Assembly (NCBI GenBank): GCA_964551315.1
Contig: CAZKCM010000009.1
Location: 1 to 64,000 of the forward strand
Source: Virgifigura sp964551315
GTDB taxonomy: Bacteria > Pseudomonadota > Alphaproteobacteria > Dongiales > Dongiaceae
DNA length: 64,000 bases
Reading direction: 5' to 3'
In this document: piece by piece, positions 1-8,352 of the stretch
Layout of the letters: each line of letters begins with the position of its first letter
How positions within the stretch are numbered: position 1 is the stretch's first letter
Position numbers and translations under genes: made by a program
Notes under the pieces: generated by a model
What the model was told of the DNA's origin: nothing
The model's input: only the letters and a program-made list of their open reading frames with translations
The model's database searches: none

Positions 1-83
1 ACCTCGCCCAAAACGCTACCGTCACACTCATCGGAATCGATCCGAACGACCTGACGGCGGACGCGGTCGAGACGGCCTCCTAA
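1..83 (+). CDS. C-terminal fragment of a probable RTX/calcium-binding secreted protein (5' end outside window)
   Basis: An open frame enters from the left edge (codons in phase with base 2) and stops at TAA 81-83. The visible tail reads ATVTLIGIDPNDLTAD followed by a short acidic end. This resembles the last beta-strand of haemolysin-type (RTX) proteins, where a strand of the form V-T-L-x-G-(V/I)-D is followed by L-(T/S)-A-D near the C-terminus; such ends serve type I secretion. Only 26 residues are visible, so the call rests on a short motif. No part of a catalytic or repeat domain is in the window. Confidence 0.4.
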   Translation, partial: LAQNATVTLIGIDPNDLTADAVETAS

Positions 84-139
84 GGCCGGGTCTTTACAGA
101 AGATCAGGCCCGTCGCGGGGAGAATATGCGCGCCGGGTC

Positions 140-1441
140 CTAACCGGACTTGGAGCGGACGGCGTGATCCGTTCGGACCGGGCCGAACCGAGGCTTCAGC
201 GCAGCCTGCTTCCGCCAGCCGGTGCCGACCGGCTCCTTCTGGGTCACGACGGCTTTCCGGACCACCGCCCGAAGGCTCGCCAGAATCGCGAACAGGGCGA
301 GGGTCACGTCGTAATAGGCAAGGGACAAGGCGGAGCCGCCGACCATATAGCCGACCAGGCTAACCTGGATCATGCGTGCGAGGTTGTTCGCCCAGGCCAG
401 ATCCTCGTTGTCCTTGGTCTCAGCGATCACCCGGCTCGCGTTCCACCAGGCGACCGCAAGGATGCTGAGGAAGATGAAGAGCCCGACGAATCCATGGTCG
501 CCAAGGACCTGGAAGTAGATGCTGTGGGCGGCCCGCCCAAAACCCCGGGTGTAGAGCGCATCGGGGTTGAACCGCGAATAGACGCTGCCGCTTTCGATCG
601 CCGAGATCCCGCCCCCGACGAGGGGTCGGGCCAGGGCGATGTTGAGGGACGTTTCCCACGCCTCGAACCGGCTTTGGAGCGACCGATCCTCCTCGTATTC
701 GGCGATGGTGCCTGCCCGCTCGTGCCATTGCTCCGGCATCAAGAAGAATATCACCCCCAGGGTCACCGGAAAGGCGAGAAGGATTATCGCCAGTCGATTA
801 CGTCGCGATTTCCATGCCAGGAACAGGGCCATGGCGACCATTGCGATCAAGCCGCCGCGCGAGTAGGAGCCGACGACCGAAATGAACATCAGGCCGGCGG
901 CCGCGGCAAACCCTCTGCGGAACCAGCGATTTTCGGCCGTCATCCGCAGATAGTTGACCAGGGGAATGCATATCACCAGGGCCAGGGCCAGGGCATTGTT
1001 GTCGTGGATCATGCTGTCTTCGGGCCCCAAGACCCTCCATTGCCCGCCGGTCAGCAGCACGAAGATCCCGCCCTTGACCCCCCAATAGCCGAGCGATAGG
1101 ACGATGACGCCGATAAGGGCATCGATCCGCGTGCGGTTCTGTATCAGCGCCACGATCGTAACGGCGAGGACCAAGTTCTTGATGTGCCGTTCCCAGAGCG
1201 GCCAGGAGATGTTGGGCACCAGCGCGACGAGGGTGGTGAGGGTCATCCAAAGCGCGAACAGGATAAACAGGACGGTCGTCGCGTTGATTGGAATACGCTT
1301 CGGCTCGCGCGACCAGAACCAGGCGATCGCGGTCGCGATCGCGGCGACCTGCACAAACGGAATGACCTCCCGGAGGATCCAGACCTCGCGATGCGGGCTC
1401 ATGAAGGAGAAAAATGACCAGACGAGCACGCCGGCATGCGG
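140..1441 (-). CDS. Exosortase-A-associated O-glycosylation ligase-like membrane protein (Wzy/WaaL family), N-terminus lost in assembly gap
   Basis: The visible 433 residues form a polytopic membrane protein with about nine hydrophobic segments. It begins at PHAGVLVWSFFSFMSPHR, which matches the N-terminal region of the 'probable O-glycosylation ligase, exosortase A-associated' family (TIGR03097), where a V-L-x-W-x-x-x-S-x-M-(N/S)-P-H-R motif lies about 20 residues from the start. The periplasmic-loop part with R-x-x-x-W and the later H-S-I-Y-F-Q motif fit O-antigen ligase/polymerase proteins. The family joins or polymerises polysaccharide on the outer side of the inner membrane. The true start should lie inside the N run at 1442-1541; the frame stays open to 1666, but the residues beyond the gap do not look like this family. 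It is divergent from the methyltransferase at 1641. Confidence 0.72.
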   Translation of the reverse strand, partial: PHAGVLVWSFFSFMSPHREVWILREVIPFVQVAAIATAIAWFWSREPKRIPINATTVLFILFALWMTLTTLVALVPNISWPLWERHIKNLVLAVTIVALIQNRTRIDALIGVIVLSLGYWGVKGGIFVLLTGGQWRVLGPEDSMIHDNNALALALVICIPLVNYLRMTAENRWFRRGFAAAAGLMFISVVGSYSRGGLIAMVAMALFLAWKSRRNRLAIILLAFPVTLGVIFFLMPEQWHERAGTIAEYEEDRSLQSRFEAWETSLNIALARPLVGGGISAIESGSVYSRFNPDALYTRGFGRAAHSIYFQVLGDHGFVGLFIFLSILAVAWWNASRVIAETKDNEDLAWANNLARMIQVSLVGYMVGGSALSLAYYDVTLALFAILASLRAVVRKAVVTQKEPVGTGWRKQAALKPRFGPVRTDHAVRSKSG

Positions 1442-1541
1442 NNNNNNNNNNNNNNNNNNNNNNNNNNNNNNNNNNNNNNNNNNNNNNNNNNNNNNNNNNN
1501 NNNNNNNNNNNNNNNNNNNNNNNNNNNNNNNNNNNNNNNNN
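1442..1541. other. Assembly gap (100 N)
   Basis: Exactly 100 undetermined bases, the usual placeholder length for a scaffold join of unknown size. It removes the start codon and first membrane segment of the O-ligase gene and probably the divergent promoter between it and the methyltransferase at 1641. Confidence 0.98.
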
Positions 1542-1640
1542 GTCTCTTGGCGGCCACACGACACCCCGATCGGACTCGACGGCGCCAATGCGGCATGTCG
1601 ATCCCGGAGCCAACGTGCCAATAGCGAACGAGCACGCCGC

Positions 1641-2474
1641 ATGCGGTTCATAAGGTGGTTCATCAAAAAGAACCAGCGCCTTTCGTATCATATTCGCCGA
1701 TCGCTTCCGAGTGCCTGGCTCGGCGAAGACCTCAAGCTGGTGCAGGATCGCCTCGTGCCGGACCTCATCCGTCAGATCCCGGGCGCCCTGGTGCTCGATG
1801 TCGGCGGCGGGCGCAGGTGCCACTTCGCCAAGCATCTGGAGCCGACGGATGCGATGCTGATCGCCGTCGACATATCACCGGAGGAATTGCAGCTGAACGA
1901 GGATGTCTCCCATCGTGTCGTTGCTGACGCGGTCAACGGGCTTCCCTTTCCTCCGAATGCGGCCGACCTGATCGTGAGCCGGTCGGTGATGGAGCACCTG
2001 CCCAACATCGAGGGGTTTCTTGCCCAGGCGAGCCAGTGCCTTCGCCCGGGCGGCTACTTCATCAATGTGTTCCCGTGCCGGTTCTCTCCGTTCTCCATAC
2101 TGAACCGGATGCTCCCGAACCGGATCGCGAGGGCGATACTCTTTTACATCTACCCGACCTTCCGCGGTGAGTGCGGATTCAAGGCATTTTATGATAGAAT
2201 GTACTTTAGTAAAGTAATGGAATTGTTAAAAAATCATGGTTTCGAGGTCATAGAGGTCCGTGTTAGATATTTTCAATCCATGTATTATGATTTTTTTGTG
2301 CCTTTCTTCGTCATAAGTCTGGCCTACGATCTTCTCTTGTACTTTATCGGGGCGAGGAACTTGGCTGCTCAGTTGTTCTTTGTGGCGCAGAAGAGCGGAG
2401 TGTTGCGCGAGTCCGGCGATTCCGGCACCCGGTTCCCGCTTGATACGGAACAGGCCGCCCCGGCCGGGCGTTGA
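1641..2474 (+). CDS. Class I SAM-dependent methyltransferase (Methyltransf_11 type)
   Basis: A 277-residue protein with a Rossmann-type methyltransferase core. Motif I is VLDVGGG near residue 52, an acidic strand end (AVDIS) follows, and a motif-III-like stretch SRSVMEHLPN precedes the C-terminal strand CLRPGGYF. This is the small-molecule Methyltransf_11 layout and in this setting it probably methylates a sugar or glycolipid intermediate (inference). ATG 1641 is chosen because upstream in-frame sequence soon runs into the assembly gap. The part coding the C-terminal third (about 2180-2345) is strikingly AT-rich compared with its surroundings and encodes hydrophobic, Phe/Tyr-rich sequence, which suggests a foreign or recombined gene end. 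Start certainty is moderate. Confidence 0.82.
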   Translation: MRFIRWFIKKNQRLSYHIRRSLPSAWLGEDLKLVQDRLVPDLIRQIPGALVLDVGGGRRCHFAKHLEPTDAMLIAVDISPEELQLNEDVSHRVVADAVNGLPFPPNAADLIVSRSVMEHLPNIEGFLAQASQCLRPGGYFINVFPCRFSPFSILNRMLPNRIARAILFYIYPTFRGECGFKAFYDRMYFSKVMELLKNHGFEVIEVRVRYFQSMYYDFFVPFFVISLAYDLLLYFIGARNLAAQLFFVAQKSGVLRESGDSGTRFPLDTEQAAPAGR

Positions 2475-2523
2475 ATCGGACATCTGGCTTCCGGCATGTT
2501 CTCTTCCCCGCAGTAAACGTCCC

Positions 2524-3801
2524 GTGTCGACAGCGCGTTCCGCCTCCTGCCCGATTGCCGGGCCGAGATCCGAACCCGGGCGACGTCTCCTCCGCGTCCT
2601 GTCGATGACGACGCTCTATCCCAACGCGGCGCAGCCTTCGCACGGCATCTTCGTCGAGAACCGGTTGCGGCATCTCGTTGCCACGAACGAGGTCGCGCTG
2701 CGCGTCGTTGCCCCCGTTCCCTGGTTCCCGTTCCGTTCCGCCCATTTTGGCCGCTATGCGACGTTCGCACGGGCGCCGGTCCGCGAGCACCGTCACGGCA
2801 TCGTTGTCACGCATCCGCGCTATCCGGTGATTCCGAAGGTGGGGATGACCGTCGCCCCGGCCCTTCTGTACGCAGCGCTATACCGTCACGTGCGGTCCTT
2901 GCTGGCGTCGGGCGTTTGCTTCGATCTGATCGATGCCCATTTCTTCTATCCCGATGGTGTCGCCGCCGCCCTGCTCGGCCAGCGGATCGGTAAGCCGGTC
3001 GTCATCACCGCCAGGGGCACGGACCTGAACCTTTACCCCCGTCACGCGCTGCCGCGCCAGATGATCCGCTGGGCGGCGGACCGGGCCGCCGGCCTGATCA
3101 CGGTGTGTCAGGCGCTGAAGGATGTCCTGGTTGGACTTGGGGTGCCGGCCGACCGGGTGACCGTCCTGCGGAACGGTGTCGATCTGGAGCAGTTCCGGCC
3201 GGTGCCGGACCGCGATGGCGCGCGCCGCGCGCTCGGCCTCACGCGCCCAACCCTCCTTTCGGTCGGGCATTTGATTGAGCGAAAGGGGCATCACCTGGTG
3301 ATCGAGGCCCTGGCCGACCTGCCGGGGATGGATCTGCTCATCGCCGGCGACGGCCCGGAGCGCCCGGCGCTGGAGCGTTTGGCCCAGCGGTGCGGGGTCG
3401 CCGACCGCGTGCGGCTGTTGGGCGCCCTGCCGCACGACGAATTGGCGCGAATCTATGGCGCGGCCGATGCGCTCGTTCTGGCCTCGAGCCGGGAGGGCTG
3501 GGCGAACGTACTGCTCGAGTCGATGGCCTGCGGCACGCCGGTCGCCGCGACCAATGTCTGGGGAACGCCGGAGGTCGTGGCCGAGGCCGCCGCCGGAACC
3601 CTTGTGGAGGAACGGTCGCCGCGCGGAATCGCCGATGCCGTCCGGCGCCTGTTCAGCGCCCTGCCGGACCGGGCGGCCACCCGGGCCTATGCCGAACGGT
3701 TCTCATGGGACGCAACGACCCAGGGGCAGCTTGACCTCTTCCGGAAAATTCTGGAAGGTCAGCCGCCCGGTGATCGGACGGCGCCGCCACCGCGGCAGTA
3801 G
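2524..3801 (+). CDS. Glycosyltransferase family 4 (GT-B)
   Basis: A GT-B glycosyltransferase of about 425 residues. The N-terminal strand RVLSMTTLYPN with a following GIFVENR motif is typical of GT4 enzymes that use nucleotide sugars. The C-terminal domain has LLSVGHLIERKGH, the strand LLIAGDGPE and the EX7E donor-binding signature EGWANVLLE. It should add a hexose-type sugar to a lipid-linked precursor on the cytoplasmic face. ATG 2605 would cut the first beta-strand, so the in-frame GTG at 2524 is preferred although no good Shine-Dalgarno is seen; start uncertain. It is followed after 6 bases by the epimerase. Confidence 0.88.
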   Translation: MSTARSASCPIAGPRSEPGRRLLRVLSMTTLYPNAAQPSHGIFVENRLRHLVATNEVALRVVAPVPWFPFRSAHFGRYATFARAPVREHRHGIVVTHPRYPVIPKVGMTVAPALLYAALYRHVRSLLASGVCFDLIDAHFFYPDGVAAALLGQRIGKPVVITARGTDLNLYPRHALPRQMIRWAADRAAGLITVCQALKDVLVGLGVPADRVTVLRNGVDLEQFRPVPDRDGARRALGLTRPTLLSVGHLIERKGHHLVIEALADLPGMDLLIAGDGPERPALERLAQRCGVADRVRLLGALPHDELARIYGAADALVLASSREGWANVLLESMACGTPVAATNVWGTPEVVAEAAAGTLVEERSPRGIADAVRRLFSALPDRAATRAYAERFSWDATTQGQLDLFRKILEGQPPGDRTAPPPRQ

Positions 3802-3807
3802 AGGGGA

Positions 3808-4758
3808 ATGATGGCGCGATACCTGGTCACCGGCGGCTGCGGGTTCATCGGGTCTCATCTGGCGGACGCGCTGGTCACGGCCGGGCACGCGGTGCGAATC
3901 CTCGACGACCTGTCGACCGGCCGACGCGCCAACGCGCCTGAATCGGCGGAGATTCTGGTCGGGGACGTGGCGGACCCGCGCACGGTTGCCGGGGCCATGG
4001 CCGGCGTCGACGGCTGTTTCCATCTTGCCGCGATTGCCTCGGTGGCGCGCTGCAACGACGATTGGGCGGGCGCCCACCGGGTGAACCTGTCCGGGACGAT
4101 CAACGTCTTCCAAGCGGCGTGCGCCGACGGCGCGCGGCCTCCCATACCGGTGGTCTACGCGTCTTCGGCCGCGGTTTATGGCGACAGTCCCGAGCTGCCC
4201 CTCAGGGAATCGGTGCGAACCCTGCCTTTGTCGGCTTATGGTGCGGACAAGCTGGGATGCGAGCTCCACGCGCGGGCGGGGGCGATCGTCCACGGGCTTC
4301 CAACCATCGGATTCCGCTTCTTCAACGTTTACGGGCCGCGGCAGGATCCGGTCTCGCCCTATTCGGGCGTGATCTCGATCTTCGCGGGAAAGGCCAGCCG
4401 CGGAGAACCGCTGACGATCTTCGGGGACGGGGAGCAAACGCGCGATTTCATCTATGTCGAGGACGTCGTGCAATGCCTGCTCAAAGGCATGGAGCGGCTT
4501 CAGTCAGCCGGAGGCCAGCCGCCCGAACCGCAGGTGATGAATGTCTGCACCGGCGTCGCCACCTCGGTTCGGCGGCTTGCGGACATCATTCTGGGGCTCA
4601 CCGGCCGCCGTTCGGCCATCGAGTACGGACCGCCTCGCGAGGGCGACATCAGGGCCTCGATCGGCGATCCCGATGTGGCGCGTCGGCGATTGGGCTTCGC
4701 CGCGACGACTTCACTGGAGGGCGGGCTGGAGCGGACGCTCGCCGACCTCTTCCGATGA
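3808..4758 (+). CDS. NAD-dependent nucleotide-sugar epimerase/dehydratase (extended SDR, GalE/WbpP-like)
   Basis: A 316-residue extended short-chain dehydrogenase. It has the Rossmann glycine motif GGCGFIG (residues 9-15), an acidic NAD-selecting strand end (ILDDLS), a serine pair at 119-120, and the catalytic YGADK (Y144, K148). Later RFFNVYGPRQ and the TRDFIYVEDV motif are typical of UDP-hexose 4-epimerases and dTDP-glucose dehydratase relatives. It most likely converts a UDP-hexose or UDP-HexNAc for the neighbouring glycosyltransferases; the exact sugar cannot be read from sequence. The start has two consecutive ATG codons behind a GAGGGG Shine-Dalgarno. Confidence 0.88.
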   Translation: MMARYLVTGGCGFIGSHLADALVTAGHAVRILDDLSTGRRANAPESAEILVGDVADPRTVAGAMAGVDGCFHLAAIASVARCNDDWAGAHRVNLSGTINVFQAACADGARPPIPVVYASSAAVYGDSPELPLRESVRTLPLSAYGADKLGCELHARAGAIVHGLPTIGFRFFNVYGPRQDPVSPYSGVISIFAGKASRGEPLTIFGDGEQTRDFIYVEDVVQCLLKGMERLQSAGGQPPEPQVMNVCTGVATSVRRLADIILGLTGRRSAIEYGPPREGDIRASIGDPDVARRRLGFAATTSLEGGLERTLADLFR

Positions 4759-4882
4759 GCGGCCGGCGTTCGGCGGCCGTTACGGGGCACTCGACATCGG
4801 GCCCGGCGCTCGCCGACGGCGGCGCCGGGGGCACCAAGTCGCTTGAACGCGGACGGACGGAGAGGGCGGGAGGTTTCCGCGA

Positions 4883-5788
4883 ATGGCGTTGAAGGACCCG
4901 GGACAGGTGGACCGCACGGTGCCATTTCTGCGACCGCCTCCGAGCCGGGGTCGTTTAACGCCAGAGCAGATCCGTGCGCATTACCTGGTGGAACGGGAAC
5001 TCGCACAAAGGTTGTTAAGCGCCGGCCGCGACGATCGACGCGTTCTGTACAACGAGCTCTATGACGAGCTCTTCAGCCGGGTGCCGTTCCATCCGCAGAT
5101 CCAGAAGAAGCAGGATCCGGCCTATCGTGAGCAGGAGATCGCCTCGCAGCTACGGCTGCTTCGGCGCTTCTTCGACGGGAACGGGGTTTTTCTGGAAATC
5201 GGGGCCGGGGACTGCGCTCTGTCAAACCGCATCGCGGATCACTTCCGCCTCGTCTACGCGGTCGACGTCAGCGAACGGATCTCGCAGGGCGTCGGGCTCA
5301 AGGACAACGTCCGCTTCATTCTGTCCGACGGCACGAGCATTCCCGTGCCGGCAGGCTCGGTCGATGTTGCCTACAGCAATCAGCTGATGGAGCATTTGCA
5401 TCCGGACGACGCGATGGAGCAACTGGGCAACATCCATGCCGCTCTGGCGCCCGGCGGGCTCTATCTCTGCGTCACACCCAATCGCCTTTCCGGACCGCAC
5501 GATGTGTCCCGATACTTCGACGAGATCGCCAGAGGTTTTCATCTCAAAGAGTATGTCTTTTCGGAACTGCGTCAGGTCTTTCGCCAGGTCGGCTTTGCCG
5601 ATGTAAGGGCCTTGACCGGCCTTGCCGGCCGGTACCGCCGCTTGCCCGGCGGCAACCTCCTGCAATCCCTCCTGGAAGGGGTCGTGGGGTCTCTGCCCAA
5701 CCGTCTGCGCGACCGGGTCGTGTCCTTCTCGCCGGTCTATTCGGCGCTGGGGCTCGTTTGCGTCGCCCGAAAGGCGGGAAGGGGCTAG
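4883..5788 (+). CDS. Class I SAM-dependent methyltransferase
   Basis: A 301-residue protein. After a roughly 85-residue N-terminal helical extension comes motif I FLEIGAGDC, then VYAVDVSE for the acidic ribose contact, SDGTSIPVPAGSVDVAYS, and the LAPGGLYLC strand. The family methylates small molecules or sugars; the polysaccharide setting suggests a glycan or lipid-linked sugar substrate (inference). Start ATG 4883 lies 9 bases after a GGGAGG Shine-Dalgarno. It is unlike the methyltransferase at 1641 in its long N-terminal extension, so the two are not simple duplicates. Confidence 0.82.
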   Translation: MALKDPGQVDRTVPFLRPPPSRGRLTPEQIRAHYLVERELAQRLLSAGRDDRRVLYNELYDELFSRVPFHPQIQKKQDPAYREQEIASQLRLLRRFFDGNGVFLEIGAGDCALSNRIADHFRLVYAVDVSERISQGVGLKDNVRFILSDGTSIPVPAGSVDVAYSNQLMEHLHPDDAMEQLGNIHAALAPGGLYLCVTPNRLSGPHDVSRYFDEIARGFHLKEYVFSELRQVFRQVGFADVRALTGLAGRYRRLPGGNLLQSLLEGVVGSLPNRLRDRVVSFSPVYSALGLVCVARKAGRG

Positions 5789-5997
5789 GGAGCGGACAGC
5801 GGAGATCGCCCGGTAAGGCCTGCACGGATTGAAACGACTGAGGTTTCGTGCCATAGACCACCGAACGGTAGACTGCCGGGCCCGAACGCCACGGAGCGGC
5901 GCGGCATCCGATCATCCCGAAGACGCGGCGAATGGCCGTCGGTCCGTTCGGATCGGTCACCGACGCTAAGTGGAAATATCAGGCGCAAGGGTACTGG

Positions 5998-7350
5998 ATG
6001 AAGATATTGGTGCTATCCTGGTATTTTCCGCCGGGTAACACGATCGGGGCGATTCGTGTCGGTAAACTTGCGAAATATCTTCACGAGCGGGGGAACGACG
6101 TTCGCGTGGTCGCGGGTCGCCACTGGGACCTGCCCGAAACCTTGCCTCTTGAGATTCCGGCGGACCGGGTTCACTACTCCAATTTCACCGACATAAACTG
6201 GCCGAGGGACGTTCTTCGGCGGCTGTACGATCGCCTGGCGGGCGGTGCCGCGCCGCAGGCCGCGCCCGCGCGATCCACGGGACCGGCTGGCGGCCGGGAC
6301 GAGGCAAGCCCTTTAACGTCGAGCCTCCGGTGCCTGAGCGACCTCTACACGCACGCGCTGAATCTGCCCGACAATCGCATCGGGTGGTTGCCCTGGGCGG
6401 TCCGGGACGCGAAGCGCATCTCCCGTCGGTTACGGCCGGACCTGATCTATGCGAGCGGCCCGCCCTTTACCTGCCTTTTGGCCGGGCATCTGGTCAGCCG
6501 CCAGACCGGGGTGCCCTGGATCGCCGAATTTCGCGATCGCTGGGTCGACGACCCCTACAACGATTACCCGCAATGGCGCACCAACCTTCTGGCGCGGCTC
6601 GAGCGGCGCGTCGTCGCGAGCGCGACGGGTGTCGTTACGGTTTCCGAGCCCTGGGCGGAGTTCTACCGCGCCAAGTTCGGTAAGCCCGTGGCCACGATCT
6701 ACAACGGATACGATCCCCAGGACTTTGCCTTCGAGCCGGACGACGGCATCCTGCCTCCGTCCGACAAGCTGACGATTACCTATACCGGGGTGATCTATTC
6801 CGGGCGGCGCGATCCCTCGCCGTTGTTCGAGGCCCTCAAGCTCCTTGGACCGGACCGCCAGCGGTGTCGCGTCGTCTTCTACGGCTCGGCCCCCGATCTT
6901 GTCCGGCCGGTGGCGGAGCGGTGCGGGGTCGGGGACCTCGTGGAGGTGCACCCGCCCGTGCCGTACAAGGAATCGATCCAGCTGCAGCGGGCCGCCGACG
7001 TCCTGCTTCTGCTGCAGTGGAATGATCCCAAGGAGCAGGGTAACTGTCCGGCAAAGCTTTTCGAGTATTTTGCGGTGCGGCGGCCGATCCTCGGCCTCGG
7101 ACTCGAGGACGGCGTTCCGGCCAAGTTCATTCGCGAGCGCTCGGCCGGCTTTTTTTCCAATGACCCGACGCTTATTGCTGCCCAATTGCGCAGCTGGCTG
7201 GCGGAAAAAGAACGGAATGGTTTCATTAAGTCCTTGCCCCCCGAAGCCCGGGAAGGTCTTTCCAGGGCGGTCCAGTTCGAGAAGCTCGAGCACTTCATTG
7301 GCGAGTGCCTTGCATCCGCCGGAGCGCGGAGGGCCGGCGCGCGACGTTAG
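5998..7350 (+). CDS. Glycosyltransferase, GT4-like (GT-B)
   Basis: About 450 residues with a typical GT-B N-terminus MKILVLSWYFPPG and conserved IAEFRDRWVDDPY, found in a group of bacterial polysaccharide glycosyltransferases. The C-terminal half shows the strand TITYTGVIYSGRRDP and the donor-site region CPAKLFEYFAVRRPIL, in which the usual EX7E is shifted to an E-Y-F-A context. ATG 5998 is used because the GT-B fold starts immediately after it; an in-frame ATG at 5932 adds 22 unlike residues. It probably adds one sugar of the repeat unit at the inner face of the membrane. Confidence 0.87.
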   Translation: MKILVLSWYFPPGNTIGAIRVGKLAKYLHERGNDVRVVAGRHWDLPETLPLEIPADRVHYSNFTDINWPRDVLRRLYDRLAGGAAPQAAPARSTGPAGGRDEASPLTSSLRCLSDLYTHALNLPDNRIGWLPWAVRDAKRISRRLRPDLIYASGPPFTCLLAGHLVSRQTGVPWIAEFRDRWVDDPYNDYPQWRTNLLARLERRVVASATGVVTVSEPWAEFYRAKFGKPVATIYNGYDPQDFAFEPDDGILPPSDKLTITYTGVIYSGRRDPSPLFEALKLLGPDRQRCRVVFYGSAPDLVRPVAERCGVGDLVEVHPPVPYKESIQLQRAADVLLLLQWNDPKEQGNCPAKLFEYFAVRRPILGLGLEDGVPAKFIRERSAGFFSNDPTLIAAQLRSWLAEKERNGFIKSLPPEAREGLSRAVQFEKLEHFIGECLASAGARRAGARR

Positions 7351-7478
7351 GGGGTGGGAAAGGCGTTCCAGGGCGGGGAAGACGCCCTCGATCCGAGGTG
7401 GCTCGCGATCCGGATGGAACACGGGTGCCTGGGCGGCGTTCGTCGTCTTGTTCCCATCAACGCCCAGCGACCCCGAGA

Positions 7479-8318
7479 ATGGCTAACGTATCCCAGCAGT
7501 TCCGCCGCTTGTCTTTTCTCCGGATAAAGGAGGCGCGGCAGCGGCTGCGGAGGCAGATTCGAGCGGAGGGTGCGAGGGACCGCGAGGTCGTCTTCGTCTC
7601 CGGCGTGCAGCGCTCCGGCACCAACATGCTGATGGAGGTCCTGGAGCGCAGCTGGGAGACCGAGGTATTCATGGAGACCGACCCTCGGGCCTTCGACAAC
7701 TATCTCATGCGGGAGCGCCCGATCATCCGCCGCCTCGTCGAGGCCTCGCCGTCCCGCACCGTGGTGATCAAGGCGCTGTGCGAAGCCCATGAGGTGGCGC
7801 AGCTGATGGCAGATTTTGCGCCGGCTCGGGCGATCTGGATGTACCGCCACTACGACGACATGATCAATTCCAACATGGTGGCCTGGCCCGGTGGCCGCAA
7901 TCAGATCGAGGACGTCGTGAGGGACCGGGACAGCGCGGGCTGGCGCGGGCGGGGCATGACCGACGAGACGCATGCCATCATCCGCCGGCACCATCGGCCG
8001 GAGATGAACGATGCCTCGGCGCTCGGGCTGTTCTGGTACTACCGCAACCAGCTCTTCTTTGACCAGGGGTTCGATCGGAACGACCGAGTCATGCTGGTGC
8101 GCTACGAATCGATGGTCACCGATCCGGCAAAACATGTTGCGGCCATCGCGCGCTTCGCCGGCATCGAATGCCGGCGCTCGATGGTCGATCTGATCTCGCC
8201 GGCATCGGTCCGCAAGCGGCCGAGCCCCGACATCGACGGCGACGTGCGGGCGCTTTGCGACGAAATGCTCGCACGGCTCGACGCCGTCTGGCGAAGCCGA
8301 TGGGAGGATTACGCGTGA
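7479..8318 (+). CDS. Sulfotransferase family protein
   Basis: A 279-residue protein. The 5'-phosphosulfate loop SGVQRSGTNM lies at residues 41-50 and a 3'-phosphate-type motif LVRYESMVTDP lies near residue 215, so both PAPS-binding elements are visible. The family moves sulfate from PAPS to hydroxyl groups of sugars or lipids. Between glycosyltransferase and modification genes, sulfation of the glycan is the natural inference. No PAPS synthesis genes are in the window. ATG 7479 gives a compact start about 35 residues before the loop. Confidence 0.82.
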   Translation: MANVSQQFRRLSFLRIKEARQRLRRQIRAEGARDREVVFVSGVQRSGTNMLMEVLERSWETEVFMETDPRAFDNYLMRERPIIRRLVEASPSRTVVIKALCEAHEVAQLMADFAPARAIWMYRHYDDMINSNMVAWPGGRNQIEDVVRDRDSAGWRGRGMTDETHAIIRRHHRPEMNDASALGLFWYYRNQLFFDQGFDRNDRVMLVRYESMVTDPAKHVAAIARFAGIECRRSMVDLISPASVRKRPSPDIDGDVRALCDEMLARLDAVWRSRWEDYA

Positions 8319-8352
8319 GGTCAGCGGCATACGGTGGGCGGAGTATAACGGC

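Noticed and set aside
164..1099. A 311-codon plus-strand frame antisense to the O-ligase
   Set aside because: No family resemblance, whereas the minus frame has membrane helices and ligase motifs.
1442..1666. Extension of the O-ligase frame through the N run to an ATG at 1666
   Set aside because: The residues beyond the gap do not match the family, and frame across a gap of unknown size is meaningless.
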